Source: Bacteroidota bacterium (GTDB lineage: Bacteria > Bacteroidota > Bacteroidia > NS11-12g > UBA955). Taken from it: DNA of 13,233 nt. This document shows, one piece after another, positions 1-7,025 of the stretch. Position 1 is the first letter of the stretch. Every line of letters begins with the position of its first letter. The DNA lies in assembly GCA_005788145.1 (NCBI GenBank), contig SXYY01000095.1:1-13233 (forward strand), read 5' to 3'. Below the pieces are notes generated by a model. The model had not been told where the DNA came from. It saw only the letters and a program-made list of their open reading frames with translations, and did no database searches. The position numbers and the translations under genes are program-made.

Positions 1-894
1 AAAGGGTTTGTTGTTCGAATTCCAGCGTGTAAGTCCGATGTTGTTGCCGAATTTTAGTTTGTCGGATACCCGATATTCATTGTTTGAACGAATCGATACA
101 CGTTCATAGTTATTGTCGTTTAGAATCCCGTTTTCATTGTAGTAATTCACGGAGAACAGGTAGGATGTAGCTTCGGTCCCCCCAGAAATGCTGAGGTTGT
201 GGTTGTTCATGTTTCCCGGCCGTGTGATGGCGTCGTACCAATTGGTTTCGCCCGTTATGTCGGATGGCAACACGGCGAATGTCCCAGCGGCTTCATTGGA
301 GTATCTGGAGAATGTGCCGGGTCGGGCCATGGCGATTTTGTTCGACATCATTTTTACGCCAGCGTAGCCATCGTAGTTGAGTTTGGGCTTGCCCATGCCT
401 CCGCGTTTTGTGGTAATGAGAATAACCCCATTGGCTGCACGTACCCCATAAATCGCGGTAGACGATGCGTCTTTGAGCACATCAATGGTAAGGATGTCGG
501 CGGTGTTGATGTTTCTGATATCGTCGGTGATAATACCATCCACCACGTAAAGGGGTTCTGCGCCTCCGATCACGGATCCCGTTCCACGAATTCTTACGTT
601 GGGTGATGAGCCAGGTGCGCCCGAATTGGTGATTTGCACGCCGGCCATTTTGGATTGAAGCGCTTGTGAGGCAGTGAGCACCGGTTGTTGCATGATCTCT
701 GCGCCTTTGATGGATGCGATGGATCCCGTGAGGTCTTTTTTCTTGGCGGTAGCATATCCAATGACAACCGCTTCTTCCATGGGCTTTTCGATGCTGTCTT
801 GGGTGGATTTTGGTTCAGCGTTCGTCGCGCTTTGGGCATTCATATGGCCAAGGGTTGCGGTGGTCAAACCGAGCAAGAGTAGGTGTTTTTTCAT
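1..894 (-). CDS. SusC/RagA-family TonB-linked outer-membrane transporter (N-terminal part)
   Basis: The minus-strand frame is open from the ATG at 894-892 to the window edge (298 codons; the rest lies to the left). Residues 1-21 look like a signal peptide: MKK start, Leu-rich core, then MNAQS. A TonB-box-like EEAVVIGYATAKKKDLTGS stretch follows at 40-58, then a plug domain with the SusC hallmarks ALQSKMAGVQITNSGAPGSS (78-97), VRIRGTGSV (100-108), PLYVVDG (114-120) and LKDASSTAIYGVRAANGVIL (140-159). From about 170 the beta-barrel begins. Members of the family import glycans, peptides or other large substrates across the outer membrane, driven by TonB, usually paired with a SusD lipoprotein encoded just downstream; that position is outside the window, so the substrate is unknown. 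Full-length relatives have about 1000 residues. Most carry an N-terminal carboxypeptidase-regulatory-like domain of about 80 residues, which is absent here. The family call is secure; orthology to a named gene is not. Confidence 0.93.
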   Translation of the reverse strand, partial: MKKHLLLLGLTTATLGHMNAQSATNAEPKSTQDSIEKPMEEAVVIGYATAKKKDLTGSIASIKGAEIMQQPVLTASQALQSKMAGVQITNSGAPGSSPNVRIRGTGSVIGGAEPLYVVDGIITDDIRNINTADILTIDVLKDASSTAIYGVRAANGVILITTKRGGMGKPKLNYDGYAGVKMMSNKIAMARPGTFSRYSNEAAGTFAVLPSDITGETNWYDAITRPGNMNNHNLSISGGTEATSYLFSVNYYNENGILNDNNYERVSIRSNNEYRVSDKLKFGNNIGLTRWNSNNKPF

Positions 895-925
895 CGATTC
901 AACAAGTGTTCTATTCGTTTTTTAA

Positions 926-940
926 CTAGGTTGAGCCTAG
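926..940. repeat. short inverted repeat in the susC-like leader
   Basis: CTAGG (926-930) and CCTAG (936-940) form a 5-bp inverted repeat around a 5-nt spacer. It lies about 32 nt upstream of the start codon of the SusC-like gene, in the untranslated leader if the promoter candidate at 964-971 is real. It could be a small operator or leader hairpin. It is short enough to be chance. Confidence 0.25.
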
Positions 941-963
941 CGCATCGCAATTTATGTAATTGT

Positions 964-971
964 CAATTATA
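964..971 (-). promoter_or_regulatory. weak -7 promoter candidate for the SusC-like gene
   Basis: Read on the minus strand this is TATAATTG, 7 of 8 matches to the Bacteroidetes -7 consensus TAnnTTTG. It sits in an AT-rich stretch (about 942-1022) between divergent genes and would give a leader of roughly 65 nt. No TTG was found at the expected -33 distance, so the call is weak. The rest of the 895-1151 intergenic region holds no gene I can recognise. Confidence 0.25.
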
Positions 972-1112
972 CAACATCTAAAAATTGAAAAATACCCATA
1001 ATTTAGAAAAAATATAAATAAACGGTATCCGAAATTGATGGGTAATTTCTTGTGCTTAGGCAACGAATCACGGTTTGGTTTTTCTTCAATGCTGTTGGGT
1101 TTGGCGGTTCGG

Positions 1113-1146
1113 TTTGTCCATTTCACAATAAAATTTTGTAGATTTG
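1113..1146 (+). promoter_or_regulatory. Bacteroidetes-type promoter for the M4 protease
   Basis: TTTG (1113-1116) and TAGATTTG (1139-1146, a perfect TAnnTTTG) are separated by 22 nt, within the range described for the primary sigma factor of this phylum. The -7 box ends only 5 nt before the ATG at 1152, so transcription would begin almost at the start codon. This favours the start at 1152 over the open in-frame extension from 1035. Confidence 0.6.
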
Positions 1147-1151
1147 GCATC

Positions 1152-4100
1152 ATGGTGAAATCCGTTTTTCGATTGATGGGCTTGCTGTTGACCTTTTTGG
1201 CGATGCCATTTTTACGGGCTCAGGTGCCACAAGCAGGACAGCACGCACATCCCGTACTGAAGAATCCCCAGCTGGTGATTTTTGCTGAGGAATCAAAGCC
1301 GGAATTTGAAAGTTGGTCGGCCGTGGTCCAAAAATTGGGAAAGTACAGCACGGATTCCCGCTGGGTCGTATACAGTGCGCTGGATGATGAATTGGGCATG
1401 ACCCATTATCGCGTTCGACATGAATTCAATGGCGTGACAGCCCATCTTTCCATGGGGATATTGCACACAAAACAAGGCAAATTGGTCTCTTTGAACGGTG
1501 ATTTTGTCTCAGAAAATCAGTTTTCGGGTAAAGTGATCCTGAATGTGGACCAAGCGAGGGAACGCGCGTTGCAATTTTTACCAGCAGAAAAATATTATTG
1601 GCAAGATCCGCAACAAAACAAAGCATTACAACTGGCGACCGGCGTGAAGGATACCAGCTATTATCCGATGGGAACGCTGAGTTACTGTCCGAAAGACTTC
1701 AACCTCGCAGGCAATCATCGCTTGGGATATCGATTTGATGTGTTGGCCAGTGAACCTTTGGCGGGCAAATCGATTTGGGTGGATGCGGAAACCGGTGAAA
1801 TTTTGGCCAGTAGCGATTTGATTTTACATACCGATGTCAAAGCCACGGCAGTAACGAAATACAGCGGAACGAAAACCATTACGGTGGATAGTTTATCGGC
1901 CACATCGTACCGCTTGCGTGAATCGGGTCGGGGAAAGGGAATCGAAACCTACGACATGAAGAAAGGCACAAATTATTCGTCGGCGGTTGATTTCACGGAT
2001 GCGGATAAGACATGGAACAATGTGAATGCCGCGAAGGACGAGGTAGCCACCGATGCCCATTGGGGATCTGAGATGACCTATGATTATTTCAATGGGGAGC
2101 ATGGTAGAAATAGTTTCGATAACAACGGGGCAAAGATTTTGAGTTATATCCATTACGGCAGTAACTACAATAATGCGTTTTGGAATGGTAGCGTGATGAC
2201 ATACGGCGACGGCGATGGAACCACCTTTACTCCGCTGACGGCATTGGATGTTTGTGGACATGAAATCGCCCATGCGGTAACGACCAATACCGCTGCATTG
2301 GTCTATTCCTACGAGAGCGGGGCTTTGAATGAGAGTTTTAGCGATGTTTTTGGGCAGTCGATTGAAATTTGGGCAAGGCCCACAAAGTGGAATTGGAAGA
2401 TTGGTGAAGACATGACACCTTCTGGGAAGGGTATAAGAAATATGGCGGATCCGAGTGCCGCGGGATATAGTCAGCCCAAATTTTACAAGGGGAACAAGTG
2501 GTATACAGGTACCGGAGATAATGGTGGAGTACATTATAATAGTGGCGTTCAGAATTATTGGTATTATTTGTTGGCGGAGGGAATCTCGGGTACAAATGAA
2601 AAAGGTTGGAATTTCTCTGTAGACTCTCTGGGGTTGGCGAAGGCGGGGAAGATTGCGTATCGGAATTTGAGTGTCTATTTAACGAGCAGTGCCCAATATG
2701 CCGATGCGCGGACATTCAGTATAATGTCTGCGGCGGATTTATTTGGTCAGTGTAGCAACGAAGTGATTCAAGTTACAAATGCTTGGTGGGTTTGCGGTGT
2801 GGGGAATAAATATGATTCTGGCTATGTAAAAGCCAATTTTACGGGAGATACACTCTCATGCAAGTCGGGTGTGGCGATGAAATTTTTGAATCGATCTGAG
2901 AATTTTAAGAGCAGTATGTGGTCGTTTGGAGATGGAAACAGCAGTTTGACGACGAACCCTTCCAATGTGTATGGCGCTTATGGAAAATACAATGTAAAGT
3001 TGGTGGTAGAGTCCTGTTTCAAGGGACTTAAGGATTCTGTGACAAAGGTGCAATACGTAAAGATCGACAGTACGTATGATATCTGTAAGGCCTTTTTGTT
3101 GCCGAAATCGGGGAATGACAGTGCCGTTGGCTGTCGGGGTTTTGTATACGACGACGGCGGGGAGGGCAATTACGGGGCGAACAAGGTGGTGCGATTTGAT
3201 TTGAAATTGCCGGGTGCGGACAGTGTTCGATATCGGTTTAGGGTGTTGGATTACGAGAATGGATATGATTCGGTGGTGGTGTACAAGAACAGTATTGTGG
3301 GCGCGAACAGGTTGGGGCGTTTTACGGGCAATGTGTTGCCATTTGGTGGTGTTTGGAGGGTGGAGAAGGCGGATCGATTGATTTTTATTCAGTATTCCGA
3401 TCCAATGATAGAGGGGAAAGGTTTCAAGGTGGAATATGAGGGGGTGTTTAAGCCGGTGGTGGCGAGTTTGGGTAAGGACACGGTGATCTGTTCGGGTCGG
3501 GCCGTGCAGTTGGTTGCGGCCGCCGCAGGCGGCCGCAACACGGGCTATTCCTACAGCTGGACAGGCCCTGGCCTGGCCGGCGGAGGGAATGCCAAATTGG
3601 TGACGCCCGCAGCAACCCAGCAATATTCAGTGGCCGTGTGGGATGGCTGTGCAATTAACCCCACCACAGTTTCAAAAACAGTGTATGTGAAGCCCCCGTT
3701 GGCCGTGAAAATTCTTCAATCGGATACTGCAGTGTGTATCGGACAAACCATGTATCTTACCGCAAAAGCAACGGGTGGTGATACCGCGGGGTATACCTAT
3801 CAGTGGTCGAACGGACTTGGAACATCGGCATTGGCAAACATCGTTCTTACAGATACTGTGCAGGTTTCAGTCACTGTATCAGATGGTTGTTCTGTTCTGA
3901 CTGCCAAAGACTCCATGCGATTGGATACCTACTTGCCATTGATTATGGGGGTGTCGAATGATACAACCGTTTGCATAGGTCAGCATGTTGATTTGTTGGC
4001 GACCATCTACGGCGGAAATCGATTGCACGGCGGTGGCGCTTATACGTTGGAATGGAGCAATGGTGTTAAGGCGGGGTCGATCAACGTGTTCCCATCAGTA

Positions 4101-5396
4101 ACAACAAAATATTACGTGGAGGGCAGCGAAGGATGTTCGCCCAATGTCCTGGATTCAGTATTGGTGACCGTTCGGAATCCTTTGTATTTGAGTCCTGTGG
4201 CGGACACCACCCTGTGTTACGGACAAACCTATGTGGTTCAGTTGTTGGATACAGGAGGATACGCTCCAACCCGGAAAATTGTATGGGATAGCGCATCGCT
4301 CACAGGAAACAACGTGATCGTCAATCCCGTGGCCATCGGAACAACCACCTATCGGGTGCATGTGGAAGATGGCTGTACGGTGGAAAACGATACCATTCAG
4401 TTTGCCGTAACGCGTCGATCTCCTTTGTCGGGTAGCATAGCCCTGAGCGATACAATCTTGTGTTTTGGCGATGCCACAGATGTTTTGATGTCGGCCAGTG
4501 GGGGAAGAACCTCAACACTAGCTTGGAAATTGGATGGGGTGGCAACCACACAAACCTCTGTAACCGATAACCCTGTCGCAAGCAAAATATACACCTTGTT
4601 GGTGGAGGATGGCTGTTCCATTCCTTTTGTCGATACCATTGGTGTTGTGGTGGCCCCTGCGAAGATTCAACTATCGTTGGGTGCACATGACTCGGTGATT
4701 TGTGCCGGTGCAAGCTATGGTTTCTTGGAAGTGAATGGCACAGGGGGATTTGCGCCGTTGACCTATTTGTGGGATGATCCTGCCAAGCAAACATCGGCAA
4801 AAGCATCGGGGTTGGGAAAGGGGAACTACATCCTTCGCGCAATGGATGCCCAGGGTTGTAAAGACTCTTTGTTCCTGTTTGTCAATGAATTTGTATCGCC
4901 AATGAAACCGCTCAAGGATACAGTGATTGCACGCGGAAGCATGGCGAGGTTGTATGCAGCGAATGGACAGCAATGGCGTTGGTCGCCGAAGACGTTCATG
5001 ATGGGTAGCGACACGCTTTGGAGTGTGAAGGTGAGGCCCACGGATAGCATTCAGTACCATTTACTCGCGTTGGATAGCTTTGGTTGTTTGTTCCGCGATT
5101 CGATGTGGGTGCGGGTGGTTGATCCTGAGCTGGTTCGTATCCCGAATATCATCACACCGAACGGCGATGGGGACAACGACTTTTGGGATTTATACGAGTT
5201 GGTTGAATACGGACAGCGGAGCGTGAATATCTACAATCGCGCAGGGGAATTGGTGTATTCTATCGGTGCTTACAACAATACATGGAATGGGAAGGACAAT
5301 CAAGGGTTAGACTTGCCCGTTGGAATCTATTTTTATTATATGAAGCACAACAATACCGGTGAAGAGCACCGCGGGTTTGTTCAAATTATGCGATGA
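1152..5396 (+). CDS. secreted M4 (thermolysin-like) metalloprotease with PKD, CUB-like and Ig-like repeats and a T9SS type B sorting domain
   Basis: 1414 residues. The frame stays open upstream to an ATG at 1035, but the start at 1152 gives a clean signal peptide (MVK, hydrophobic core, cut near LRA-Q at 23-24). Order of parts: FTP propeptide about 85-118 (HYRVRHEFNG); PepSY-like region about 127-225; catalytic domain about 235-550 with zinc ligands H370 and H374 in HEIAH and E394 in GALNESFSD (the 20-residue H-to-E spacing of thermolysin), and the proton-donor histidine H461 in GGVHYNSG. A PKD domain follows (about 562-635, WSFGDG at 590), then a CUB-like domain (about 662-770, VYDDGGEGNYG), seven Ig-like repeats (776-1330; the sixth resembles SprB repeats), and a gliding-motility-associated sorting domain (1331-1414, ITPNGDGDNDFW). 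The family makes a zymogen that cleaves before hydrophobic residues. Here it should be exported by Sec and then T9SS and end up secreted or on the surface, where it probably degrades proteins. All catalytic residues are present. Codon choice changes near 3510. Confidence 0.95.
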   Translation: MVKSVFRLMGLLLTFLAMPFLRAQVPQAGQHAHPVLKNPQLVIFAEESKPEFESWSAVVQKLGKYSTDSRWVVYSALDDELGMTHYRVRHEFNGVTAHLSMGILHTKQGKLVSLNGDFVSENQFSGKVILNVDQARERALQFLPAEKYYWQDPQQNKALQLATGVKDTSYYPMGTLSYCPKDFNLAGNHRLGYRFDVLASEPLAGKSIWVDAETGEILASSDLILHTDVKATAVTKYSGTKTITVDSLSATSYRLRESGRGKGIETYDMKKGTNYSSAVDFTDADKTWNNVNAAKDEVATDAHWGSEMTYDYFNGEHGRNSFDNNGAKILSYIHYGSNYNNAFWNGSVMTYGDGDGTTFTPLTALDVCGHEIAHAVTTNTAALVYSYESGALNESFSDVFGQSIEIWARPTKWNWKIGEDMTPSGKGIRNMADPSAAGYSQPKFYKGNKWYTGTGDNGGVHYNSGVQNYWYYLLAEGISGTNEKGWNFSVDSLGLAKAGKIAYRNLSVYLTSSAQYADARTFSIMSAADLFGQCSNEVIQVTNAWWVCGVGNKYDSGYVKANFTGDTLSCKSGVAMKFLNRSENFKSSMWSFGDGNSSLTTNPSNVYGAYGKYNVKLVVESCFKGLKDSVTKVQYVKIDSTYDICKAFLLPKSGNDSAVGCRGFVYDDGGEGNYGANKVVRFDLKLPGADSVRYRFRVLDYENGYDSVVVYKNSIVGANRLGRFTGNVLPFGGVWRVEKADRLIFIQYSDPMIEGKGFKVEYEGVFKPVVASLGKDTVICSGRAVQLVAAAAGGRNTGYSYSWTGPGLAGGGNAKLVTPAATQQYSVAVWDGCAINPTTVSKTVYVKPPLAVKILQSDTAVCIGQTMYLTAKATGGDTAGYTYQWSNGLGTSALANIVLTDTVQVSVTVSDGCSVLTAKDSMRLDTYLPLIMGVSNDTTVCIGQHVDLLATIYGGNRLHGGGAYTLEWSNGVKAGSINVFPSVTTKYYVEGSEGCSPNVLDSVLVTVRNPLYLSPVADTTLCYGQTYVVQLLDTGGYAPTRKIVWDSASLTGNNVIVNPVAIGTTTYRVHVEDGCTVENDTIQFAVTRRSPLSGSIALSDTILCFGDATDVLMSASGGRTSTLAWKLDGVATTQTSVTDNPVASKIYTLLVEDGCSIPFVDTIGVVVAPAKIQLSLGAHDSVICAGASYGFLEVNGTGGFAPLTYLWDDPAKQTSAKASGLGKGNYILRAMDAQGCKDSLFLFVNEFVSPMKPLKDTVIARGSMARLYAANGQQWRWSPKTFMMGSDTLWSVKVRPTDSIQYHLLALDSFGCLFRDSMWVRVVDPELVRIPNIITPNGDGDNDFWDLYELVEYGQRSVNIYNRAGELVYSIGAYNNTWNGKDNQGLDLPVGIYFYYMKHNNTGEEHRGFVQIMR
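3477..5141 (+). repeat. seven tandem Ig-like repeats inside the protease gene
   Basis: Each unit opens with an Asp-Thr/Ser motif followed by Cys and Gly, and units 1-6 close near a second Gly-Cys. Unit starts fall at 3477 (DTVICSG), 3723 (DTAVCIG), 3960 (DTTVCIG), 4203 (DTTLCYG), 4449 (DTILCFG), 4689 (DSVICAG) and 4917 (DTVIARG). Spacings are 246, 237, 243, 246, 240 and 228 nt, all whole codons (76-82 residues). Sequences between the anchors have diverged, so this is an old protein-level repeat and not a recent DNA duplication. Units probably act as a stalk or adhesive region between the protease and the sorting domain. The seventh unit has Ala in place of the first Cys. Confidence 0.85.
3513..3539. 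repeat. perfect GC-rich inverted repeat within the protease coding region
   Basis: GTTGCGGCCGCC (3513-3524) is the exact reverse complement of GGCGGCCGCAAC (3528-3539), with a 3-nt loop (GCA). Each arm contains the octamer GCGGCCGC. In frame it encodes VAAAAGGRN at the start of the first Ig-like repeat. A 12-bp stem this rich in G and C should fold strongly in mRNA or in single-stranded DNA. No T-run follows, so it is not a normal terminator. Confidence 0.9.
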
Positions 5397-5572
5397 TATT
5401 TGTACGATGGGTTTAACCGAAGCTTATTACAGGGGATTTGGAAGGGTTTGAGCGGAAAATACATTGGCTGAAAATTTTGACGATTATGTAGTTGAAGTTT
5501 GGCAAGCGAGCGAATCTTATAATCGTTTCATTGGAGGGATATAGTTAAAGGGTACTGTGTTTTGGGATGATT

Positions 5573-5592
5573 TAGCAGGATTAATACTGCTA
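5573..5592. repeat. inverted repeat upstream of the sucB promoter
   Basis: TAGCAG (5573-5578) and CTGCTA (5587-5592) flank an 8-nt spacer, 17 nt upstream of the -33 element of the sucB promoter. The position suits an operator, or a weak end-of-transcript hairpin for the protease gene, but no T-run follows. The rest of 5397-5609 shows no gene or RNA that I recognise. Confidence 0.3.
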
Positions 5593-5609
5593 TGTAATAT
5601 GTTCCAGAA

Positions 5610-5640
5610 TTGAAATCAATCAATTAAACCCCTAACTTTG
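5610..5640 (+). promoter_or_regulatory. Bacteroidetes-type promoter for sucB
   Basis: TTG (5610-5612), a 20-nt spacer and TAACTTTG (5633-5640, perfect TAnnTTTG) form the best promoter match in the window. The -7 box ends 22 nt before the sucB ATG, giving a short leader without a Shine-Dalgarno sequence. It shows sucB can be transcribed independently of the protease gene upstream. Confidence 0.7.
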
Positions 5641-5662
5641 TTGGGCAAAACGCAACAACCGC

Positions 5663-6943
5663 ATGGCAATCGAAATCAAAGTGCCCGCACCGGGCGAATC
5701 AGTCAGTGAAGTAACCATCGCCAATTGGCTAGTAAAAGAAGGTGAATGGGTAGACATGGATGCCCCCTTGGCAGAATTCGAAAGCGACAAAGCCACCTTT
5801 GAAGTAAATGCTGAAAAAGCAGGGGTTATCGAAAAGCTTATTGGTAACATCGGTGACACCATTGCCATCAATACCGTAATTGCCGTGATCAATACGGATG
5901 CGGAACGACCTGCGAGCGCTGCTCCTAAAACAGAAGCAAAAACAGCCCAGCCTGTCGCCGAAGCTGCGCCTACTAAAGCAGTAGAAAGCAAAGCAGAAAC
6001 CACCAAAGAAACACCAGCCACAGCCGGGACCCAAACCCACACTACAGATGTGGATTGGTCATTGGTGTCCCCCGTAGCAGCCCAATTATTACAGCAATAC
6101 AATATTTCGCCAAGTCAAGTGAGAGGTACCGGCGCTGGCGGACGTGTAACCAAAGTTGATGCCCTTGAAGCCATCGTGGCCCTGGGTGGTGTTGCTGTTC
6201 AATCCGCTGTTGGGGCCCGTGCGGAGCGTCGTGAAAAAATGTCGAACCTGCGCAAAACCTTGAGTCGCAGACTTGTGGCCGTGAAAAATGAAACAGCCAT
6301 GCTTACCACTTTCAATGAGGTGAACATGAAGCCCATCATGGATTTGCGTGCACAATACAAAAAGAAATTTGAAGAAACCCATGGCGTTGGTCTCGGTTTT
6401 ATGAGCTTCTTTACCCGTGCTTGTTGTATCGCCCTTACAGAGTGGAAGGCAGTGAATGCAAGCATCGATGGGGATGAAATTATCTACCACGATTATTGTG
6501 ATGTTTCTATCGCCGTGAGTGCTCCCAAGGGATTGGTTGTGCCTGTGATTCGGAACGCGGAAAAATTGTCGTTGGACGAAATCGAAAAAGAAGTAAAACG
6601 CCTAGCCACCCGTGCCCGCGACAACAAATTGGGCCTTGATGAAATGACCGGCGGTACATTTACCATCACCAATGGTGGGGTTTTTGGTTCGATGATGAGT
6701 ACGCCCATCATCAACGCGCCACAGAGTGGTATTTTGGGAATGCATAACATTGTTGAGCGTCCTGTGGTTGAGAACGGCCAAATTGTGATTCGCCCCATGA
6801 TGTATTTGGCACTGAGCTATGATCACAGAATCATTGACGGACGTGAGAGCGTGAGTTTCTTGGTTCGAGTGAAGCAGTTGCTTGAGAATCCTGAGATGAT
6901 GTTTGATGGCAAGAAGCCGGAAGAACGCGTATTGGGTTTGTAA
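5663..6943 (+). CDS. sucB: 2-oxoglutarate dehydrogenase E2: dihydrolipoyllysine-residue succinyltransferase
   Basis: 426 residues, a usual length for the family. The protein moves the succinyl group from the E1-bound intermediate to CoA through a swinging lipoyl arm, forming the core of the TCA-cycle 2-oxoglutarate dehydrogenase complex in the cytoplasm. The lipoyl domain occupies about 1-77, with the lipoylated lysine K43 in ESDKATFEV. An Ala/Lys/Glu/Thr-rich flexible linker runs about 80-128. The E1/E3-binding domain is about 134-172 (SPVAAQLLQQYNI, VRGTGAGGRVTK). The catalytic domain follows, with ITNGGVFGSMMSTPIIN and the active-site HxxxDG as H388 and D392 in SYDHRIIDGRES. TPIINAPQSGILGMH and the HRIIDGRES end match E2o (SucB/OdhB) better than pyruvate or branched-chain E2. 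The gene has its own promoter. No E1 (sucA) or E3 gene lies beside it in this window. It converges on the CDF gene. Confidence 0.95.
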   Translation: MAIEIKVPAPGESVSEVTIANWLVKEGEWVDMDAPLAEFESDKATFEVNAEKAGVIEKLIGNIGDTIAINTVIAVINTDAERPASAAPKTEAKTAQPVAEAAPTKAVESKAETTKETPATAGTQTHTTDVDWSLVSPVAAQLLQQYNISPSQVRGTGAGGRVTKVDALEAIVALGGVAVQSAVGARAERREKMSNLRKTLSRRLVAVKNETAMLTTFNEVNMKPIMDLRAQYKKKFEETHGVGLGFMSFFTRACCIALTEWKAVNASIDGDEIIYHDYCDVSIAVSAPKGLVVPVIRNAEKLSLDEIEKEVKRLATRARDNKLGLDEMTGGTFTITNGGVFGSMMSTPIINAPQSGILGMHNIVERPVVENGQIVIRPMMYLALSYDHRIIDGRESVSFLVRVKQLLENPEMMFDGKKPEERVLGL

Positions 6944-6974
6944 TACAAAAATTATTCTTGGTAGTTTTTTCAAC

Positions 6975-7013
6975 CCTCAAATGGGAAGAAGAAGGCATTT
7001 CGCTGTTTTGAGG
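6975..7013. terminator. weak inverted repeat between convergent sucB and CDF genes
   Basis: CCTCAAA (6975-6981) and TTTGAGG (7007-7013) could pair as a 7-bp stem around a 25-nt loop in the 82-nt gap between the two convergent stop codons. A T-run (6965-6970) precedes the stem on the plus strand, and neither strand has a T-run directly after it. It may mark transcript ends for both genes but is not a canonical intrinsic terminator. Confidence 0.25.
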
Positions 7014-7025
7014 TGGAACAGTCCT

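Noticed and set aside
199..606. Plus-strand open frame of 135 codons
   Set aside because: It lies wholly antisense to the SusC-like gene, whose plug-domain motifs are unmistakable. The product resembles no family.
1035..1151. In-frame upstream extension of the protease gene by 39 codons
   Set aside because: It would put a non-signal sequence before a clear signal peptide, and a perfect promoter box (1139-1146) lies inside it. The start at 1152 fits better.
1893..2534. Minus-strand open frame of 213 codons inside the protease gene
   Set aside because: It is antisense to the catalytic domain and has no family resemblance or signal.
2856..3623. Minus-strand open frame of 255 codons inside the protease gene
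   Set aside because: It overlaps the PKD and CUB-like coding region on the opposite strand, has no recognisable domain and no promoter. It is open because the sense strand avoids the relevant codons.
3477..5141. Possible CRISPR or DNA tandem array
   Set aside because: The periodicity is about 240 nt and conserved only at the amino-acid level, as expected for Ig-like domains.
5397..5662. Possible small RNA gene or riboswitch upstream of sucB
   Set aside because: Only a 6-bp inverted repeat and a promoter are visible. No conserved riboswitch core or T-run terminator was found.
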